Positions 51,834 through 55,523 of a DNA stretch of 55,523 bases are shown in pieces. The notes under the pieces are model-generated. The model ran no database searches. It worked only from the letters and a program-made list of their open reading frames with translations, and was not told where the DNA came from. Both the position numbers and the translations under genes were made by a program. Within the stretch, counting starts at the first letter, position 1. The number at the start of each line of letters is the position of its first letter. The DNA is from JBMHDN01 sp049889355 (GTDB lineage Bacteria > Pseudomonadota > Alphaproteobacteria > Puniceispirillales > Puniceispirillaceae), in NCBI GenBank assembly GCA_049889355.1, contig JBMHDN010000043.1, positions 1-55,523 on the forward strand. Direction: 5' to 3'.

Positions 51834-52868
51834 ATGAAAAAACAACTCACATCCGGGCTTGCCGCACTGGCCATGGCACTTGGCCTCTCCGCGGCCAGCC
51901 TGCCAGCGCAAGCCGCCGAGGTCACACTGCGCTTTCACCAATTTCTGTCATTAAAGGCAGATATTCCGGCACGTGGCATTGAGCCTTGGATCAAGAAAAT
52001 CGAAGCCGAATCAAACGGCCGCATTAAGATTGAGCATTATCCGTCTATGCAGTTGGGTGGCGCGCCGCCAGCACTTTATGGTCAGGCCCGTGATGGGGTT
52101 GTCGATATTGTCTGGACTGTGCTTGGCTATACGCCAGGCCTGTTCCCAACCGCAGAAGCTTTTGAGCTGCCCTTTATGACAGGCGAGGCAACAGGCGGTT
52201 CGGTCGCGTTCCATAATTATATGATGGAATATGGCCAGAATGATTTCCGCGAGGTTCAGCCGCTGGCTTTCCATATTCATGGCCCTGGCATTATCCATAT
52301 CAAAGGTAAGGCTGTGCGCGATATCAGTGATCTGAAAGGCAAAAAGCTGCGTGGTCCAACACGTGTGATTACTGGTATGCTGGGTACCCTTGGGGCAACC
52401 CCTGTCGGCATGCCTGTTCCAGCTGTACCAGAATCGCTCTCAAAAGGCGTAATCGATGGTGCGGTGATTCCCTATGAAGTCTCTGTGCCGCTGAAAATTG
52501 CTGAGCTGACTGACGCACATACAGGTTTTGAAGGCGATAAGGGGCTTTATACAGCCACTTTTGGCGTGCTGATGAACAAAGCAGCCTATCAGAACATGCC
52601 AGCTGATCTGCGTGAAATCCTTGACCGTAATTCAGGCCCTGAAATGGCCCGCCTGTTTGGTGCAGCGATGGATGCTGCTGATAAAGTTGGTCTGAAAAAA
52701 GCCCAGGATGCAGGCAATGAAGTGGTCTTTTTGAACGCGGCTGAAAAAGCCAAATGGGAAGCTGCTGTTCAGCCGGTCATTGATGGCTGGATTGACGAGA
52801 TGAATGGTAAGGGCATGGATGGTGCTGGCTTGGTCAAGGCCGCACGTGCCGCTATCGCAGGCCAATAA
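51834..52868 (+). CDS. dctP: TRAP transporter substrate-binding protein, DctP family
   Basis: About 344 residues. The signal peptide MKKQLTSGLAALAMALGLSA runs to PAQAAEV. The mature protein shows FHQFLSLKADIPARGIEPW, and LKGKKLRGPTRVITGMLGTL with the carboxylate-binding Arg. ATG 51834 follows TTTTGGAGGAAAAA; an upstream frame from 51789 is unlikely. A hairpin separates it from the membrane subunits. The ligand is probably a small organic acid. Confidence 0.87.
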   Translation: MKKQLTSGLAALAMALGLSAASLPAQAAEVTLRFHQFLSLKADIPARGIEPWIKKIEAESNGRIKIEHYPSMQLGGAPPALYGQARDGVVDIVWTVLGYTPGLFPTAEAFELPFMTGEATGGSVAFHNYMMEYGQNDFREVQPLAFHIHGPGIIHIKGKAVRDISDLKGKKLRGPTRVITGMLGTLGATPVGMPVPAVPESLSKGVIDGAVIPYEVSVPLKIAELTDAHTGFEGDKGLYTATFGVLMNKAAYQNMPADLREILDRNSGPEMARLFGAAMDAADKVGLKKAQDAGNEVVFLNAAEKAKWEAAVQPVIDGWIDEMNGKGMDGAGLVKAARAAIAGQ

Positions 52869-52907
52869 TCTTGTCTTTCAATTGACTTGAAAACATAATT
52901 TGAGAAG

Positions 52908-52943
52908 GCCGCCTTGGTTCAGATAAACCGAGGCGGCTTTTTT
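52908..52943 (+). terminator. Terminator/attenuator between dctP and dctQ
   Basis: GCCGCCTTGGTT pairs with AACCGAGGCGGC (one G-T pair) and is followed by six T residues. Partial termination here would favour the binding protein over the membrane subunits. Confidence 0.85.
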
Positions 52944-53065
52944 ATGCGCAATCTTGGCAACATTCATTGAAATCAGGCCAGCCATTTTGTATCAGTTGGC
53001 AAAGGCTTGGCGTTTGTTCTGATAAATGCGGCTTTTCGATAATGTGGTAAAAAGGCAAACCTGCT

Positions 53066-53575
53066 TTGAAATTACTGATAGATTGGATTGAACAGCTGGC
53101 GCGCTGGTTTGCTTTGGCAGGCGGGCTGATTTTGCTGGTGCTGGTGGTGATGACGATTATTTCGGTCACTGGCCGGACTATCAATGCTTATGGTTTTGGG
53201 CCTATATTGGGTGATTTTGAGCTGGTTGAGCATGGCACAGCCTTTGTGGTGTTTTGTGCGCTGCCTTATTGTCAACTGCGCTATGGCCATGTGGCTGTTG
53301 ATGTGCTGGCACGAAAATTTCCCTATATTCTTGGCTGGATAGTGGCGCTTGCCAGTCAGCTTGCTTTTCTGGCGACCGCCTTTCTGATTAGCCGCCAGCT
53401 ATATTTGGGCCTGCTTGATAAGCTGAATTGGGGTGAAACCTCATTCATTTTGCAATTGCCTGTCTGGTGGGGCTATGCTGCCTCTTTGCCAGCAACCGGG
53501 CTCTGGGTCATCACAGCGCTGATCACGGTCTTGCAAACAGCCTTGGCGCTTAAAACCCGAAGAGAATTGCCATGA
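53066..53575 (+). CDS. dctQ: TRAP transporter small membrane subunit, DctQ family
   Basis: 169 residues, four helices. The family motif ELVEHGTAFVVFCALPYCQLRYGHVAVD is present and is broken by a conserved His and Asp. The start codon is TTG behind AAAGG. It overlaps dctM by 4 nt. Confidence 0.82.
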   Translation: MKLLIDWIEQLARWFALAGGLILLVLVVMTIISVTGRTINAYGFGPILGDFELVEHGTAFVVFCALPYCQLRYGHVAVDVLARKFPYILGWIVALASQLAFLATAFLISRQLYLGLLDKLNWGETSFILQLPVWWGYAASLPATGLWVITALITVLQTALALKTRRELP

Positions 53576-54894
53576 CATCTCTTGAAATAGGTCTGTGGTC
53601 ACTGCCAGTGATGCTAGGGTTGATTTTGGCCCGCGTGCCGATCATGCTGGCGATGTTTGGTGTTGGGGTGATTGGTCAGTTTATCTTGCTGGGTAATTGG
53701 ACGCCGATGCTGGCGCAGATGAAAAACATCACCTATTCAACCTTTTCGAATTATTCGCTCTCTGTCATTCCAATGTTTTTGTTGATGGGACAGTTTGCCA
53801 GCCGAGGCGGCATGTCGCGTGCCTTATTTAACGCTGCGAACCGCTTTATTGGTCATCGGCGTGGTGGCTTGGCATTGGCTTCTATAGCAGCTTGCGGCGG
53901 GTTTGGCGCGATTTGTGGCTCTTCTCTTGCCACCGCGGCAACCATGGGTCAGGTTGCACTGCCTGAGCTGCGTAAATATGGCTATTCAGACAGGCTCGCC
54001 ACCGCGGTTCTAGCAGCCGGCGGCACGCTTGGGGTTTTAATCCCGCCTTCTGTTGTGCTGGTGATTTATGCGATTTTAACTGAACAGAATATCGCCAAAT
54101 TATTCATTGCTGCCTTCATACCGGGCTTTCTGGCGATACTCGGTTATATGCTGACCGTGTGGTTGATGGTGCGGTTTGGCGGTGAAACAGAACAGCATCA
54201 ATCCAAGGCCAGCATATCTGAACGTCTGACAGCTTTACGTGAAATCTGGCCAGTGGTTGGCATTTTTATGCTGGTGATCGGTGGTATCTATATGGGTTGG
54301 TTCACCCCCACCGAAGGCGCCGCAGTGGGTGCGGGTAGCACGGGTTTGGTCGCCTGGCTCAATGGCGGGCTGAACCGGCGCGGGCTGGAAGATGCTATTT
54401 TGGAAACCGCGCTTTCCACTGCCATGATTTTTGGCATTTTATTAGGGGCAGCACTGTTTAATTCTTTTCTGGCTTATTCGCGGGTGCCGTTTGAGGCCGC
54501 ACAATTTGTCCAAGAGATGCAAGCGAGCCCTTATCTTATCCTCGCTGTTATTCTGATAACCTATCTGGTTTTGGGCTGTTTTATGGACAGCCTCTCGATG
54601 ATCATTCTGACCATTCCTGTCTTTTTCCCAGTGTTTCAGACACTTGATTTCGGTCTGAACCCAGAAGAGGCCGCTTTGTGGTTTGGTATTCTGGTTTTGA
54701 TTGTGGTTGAGGTCGGGCTGATTACACCGCCAGTTGGGATGAATCTTTTTGTCATCAATAAATTGGCCAAAGATGTACCGCTTGTCGAGAGCTTCAAAGG
54801 CGTACTTCCCTTTGTGGCCAGCGATTTGGTAAGGGTGCTGATATTAGCCGGCTTCCCGGCTATCACGCTTTTTGCTGTGCGCTGGCTGTTCTGA
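53572..54894 (+). CDS. dctM: TRAP transporter large membrane subunit, DctM family
   Basis: 440 residues and about 12 helices. SLSVIPMFLLMGQFASRGGM, GFGAICGSSLATAATMGQVALPEL and GTLGVLIPPSVVLVIYAIL are DctM signatures, with FTPTEGAAVGAG in the second half. Together with DctP and DctQ it forms a Na+-driven solute importer. No catabolic gene follows, so its substrate is open. Confidence 0.88.
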   Translation: MTSLEIGLWSLPVMLGLILARVPIMLAMFGVGVIGQFILLGNWTPMLAQMKNITYSTFSNYSLSVIPMFLLMGQFASRGGMSRALFNAANRFIGHRRGGLALASIAACGGFGAICGSSLATAATMGQVALPELRKYGYSDRLATAVLAAGGTLGVLIPPSVVLVIYAILTEQNIAKLFIAAFIPGFLAILGYMLTVWLMVRFGGETEQHQSKASISERLTALREIWPVVGIFMLVIGGIYMGWFTPTEGAAVGAGSTGLVAWLNGGLNRRGLEDAILETALSTAMIFGILLGAALFNSFLAYSRVPFEAAQFVQEMQASPYLILAVILITYLVLGCFMDSLSMIILTIPVFFPVFQTLDFGLNPEEAALWFGILVLIVVEVGLITPPVGMNLFVINKLAKDVPLVESFKGVLPFVASDLVRVLILAGFPAITLFAVRWLF

Positions 54895-54914
54895 TACGCG
54901 CGCACCTTTATAAA

Positions 54915-54950
54915 AAAGGCCAGAGGCGGGCTGAACCCACTCTGGCCTTT
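54915..54950. terminator. Bidirectional terminator between dctM and the DUF1330 gene
   Basis: AAAGGCCAGAG (54915-54925) and CTCTGGCCTTT (54940-54950) form an 11-bp perfect stem. On the minus strand it is followed by T-rich sequence; on the + strand by TTTCATAGG. Confidence 0.8.
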
Positions 54951-54974
54951 CATAGGTTTAAAAAAGATAGCGGT

Positions 54975-55271
54975 CTATTCTACGCCTTCAATAATCCGTA
55001 AATCGCGGACAACCCCGCCTTCCAGCGCGTCGAGCGCCACTTTATATTCAGGCGAATCATGCGCCGCGATGGCCGCTTCGACAGAGTCAAATTCCAGTAG
55101 AACGGTGCGCATATTCAAGCCTGCCTCATAAATTTCAGCTGGCATGCCACGGGCCAGAACCTTGGCGCCATTTTTCACCAGTGCAGGGCCAGCCAAATCG
55201 GCATATTTTGCTAGCTTTTCTGCATCTATCACTTCTTTATAGGTTGAAATCCAATAGGCTTTGGCCATCAT
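54975..55271 (-). CDS. DUF1330 protein
   Basis: 98 residues with the dimeric alpha-beta barrel fold of DUF1330 (AKAYWISTYKEV, later LLEFDSVEAAIAAHDSPEYK). The start is ATG 55271 or 55268, behind GAGGAG. The function of the family is unknown. It is convergent to the TRAP operon and divergent from the truncated gene at the window end. Confidence 0.82.
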   Translation of the reverse strand: MMAKAYWISTYKEVIDAEKLAKYADLAGPALVKNGAKVLARGMPAEIYEAGLNMRTVLLEFDSVEAAIAAHDSPEYKVALDALEGGVVRDLRIIEGVE

Positions 55272-55441
55272 TCATGCTCCTCATTTCAAATCTGGCTTGT
55301 GTGGCGGTGCAGTTTTGGACCACCACCCGGAATTCTTTTGTGACCCTAGCCTCTGGCATGTGAAAAATCCATGCAACAGATGAAATTTTGTTCTAATTTG
55401 ACAAGAGCAATAGACGGTAAGGCCAAAAATCAAATTGGTTG

Positions 55442-55523
55442 GTGAAGGCGGTAAGGGTGACATCACGCGATAATCAGGAATTTGGCCAGCTTTCAGCTTT
55501 GAGTGATGGACAGATACGCAAAA
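55442..55523 (+). CDS. Truncated gene start at the window edge
   Basis: A frame opens with GTG at 55442 or GTG at 55457 and runs out of the window (TSRDNQEFGQLSALSDGQIR). GGTAAGG lies just ahead of the second GTG. It is too short to name. A TTGACA at 55398 lies upstream without a good -10 box. Confidence 0.35.
   Translation, partial: MKAVRVTSRDNQEFGQLSALSDGQIRK

Overview
The window looks like chromosomal DNA of a marine alphaproteobacterium, most like the SAR116 clade (Puniceispirillum-type). This is inferred from gene content: a trimethylamine N-oxide (TMAO) demethylase with its ABC importer, a DMSP-lyase-family cupin, several FAD oxidoreductase-GcvT fusions, MttB-family methyltransferases, and TRAP and tripartite tricarboxylate (TTT) importers. 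Base composition is near 50% GC by eye, with a more AT-rich first 2.8 kb. Genes are tightly packed, often with ATGA overlaps, and Shine-Dalgarno sites are of the GGAGG type. No rRNA, complete tRNA, CRISPR array, transposase or phage gene was seen.

Layout. 1-2.9 kb: AT-richer edge with a SAM methyltransferase, an MFS transporter and a frameshifted gene remnant. 2.9-9.9 kb: a small NTF2-like protein, then the TMAO operon tdm-tmoVWX, closed by a terminator. 9.9-12.4 kb: a convergent DMSP-lyase-like cupin, a TauD-type dioxygenase and an XRE-cupin regulator with candidate operators. 12.4-20.4 kb: an operon of two dimethylglycine-dehydrogenase-like FAD-GcvT fusions, an MttB homologue and a class III aminotransferase. 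20.5-24.6 kb: a PhyH-type dioxygenase, an SLC13 transporter and a CaiB-type CoA transferase. 24.8-32.3 kb: a TTT importer (tctCBA), two AbrB-family membrane proteins, an MmgE/PrpD protein and an isochorismatase-like hydrolase. 32.4-34.4 kb: small membrane proteins, an exported protein of unknown family, and SlyX. 34.4-46.7 kb: a second methylamine-type region with asparaginase II, a DAO oxidase, a third FAD-GcvT fusion, a DMT permease and a second MttB, then divergently GntR, a DapA-family lyase, an aldehyde dehydrogenase and another DAO oxidase. 46.8-51.7 kb: desaturase, Asp/Glu-type racemase, haem-dependent N-demethylase homologue, VOC protein, GFA protein and the paralogue of the exported protein. 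51.8-55.5 kb: a TRAP importer, a DUF1330 protein and the start of a gene leaving the window.

How it may work together. Most of the window serves uptake and oxidation of methylated nitrogen and sulfur osmolytes. TmoXWV would import TMAO, and Tdm would cleave it to dimethylamine plus a C1 unit passed to tetrahydrofolate. The FAD-GcvT fusions would remove N-methyl groups oxidatively, also onto tetrahydrofolate. The two MttB homologues imply demethylation of quaternary amines. Neither has an in-frame UAG, and no corrinoid protein is encoded in the window, so their methyl acceptor is an open question. TTT, TRAP, SLC13 and DMT permeases supply carboxylate or amine substrates. The least described items are the two MttB/FAD-GcvT loci, a pair of exported paralogues sharing an N-terminal block, a hairpin enclosing a start codon, and a 12-bp minisatellite.
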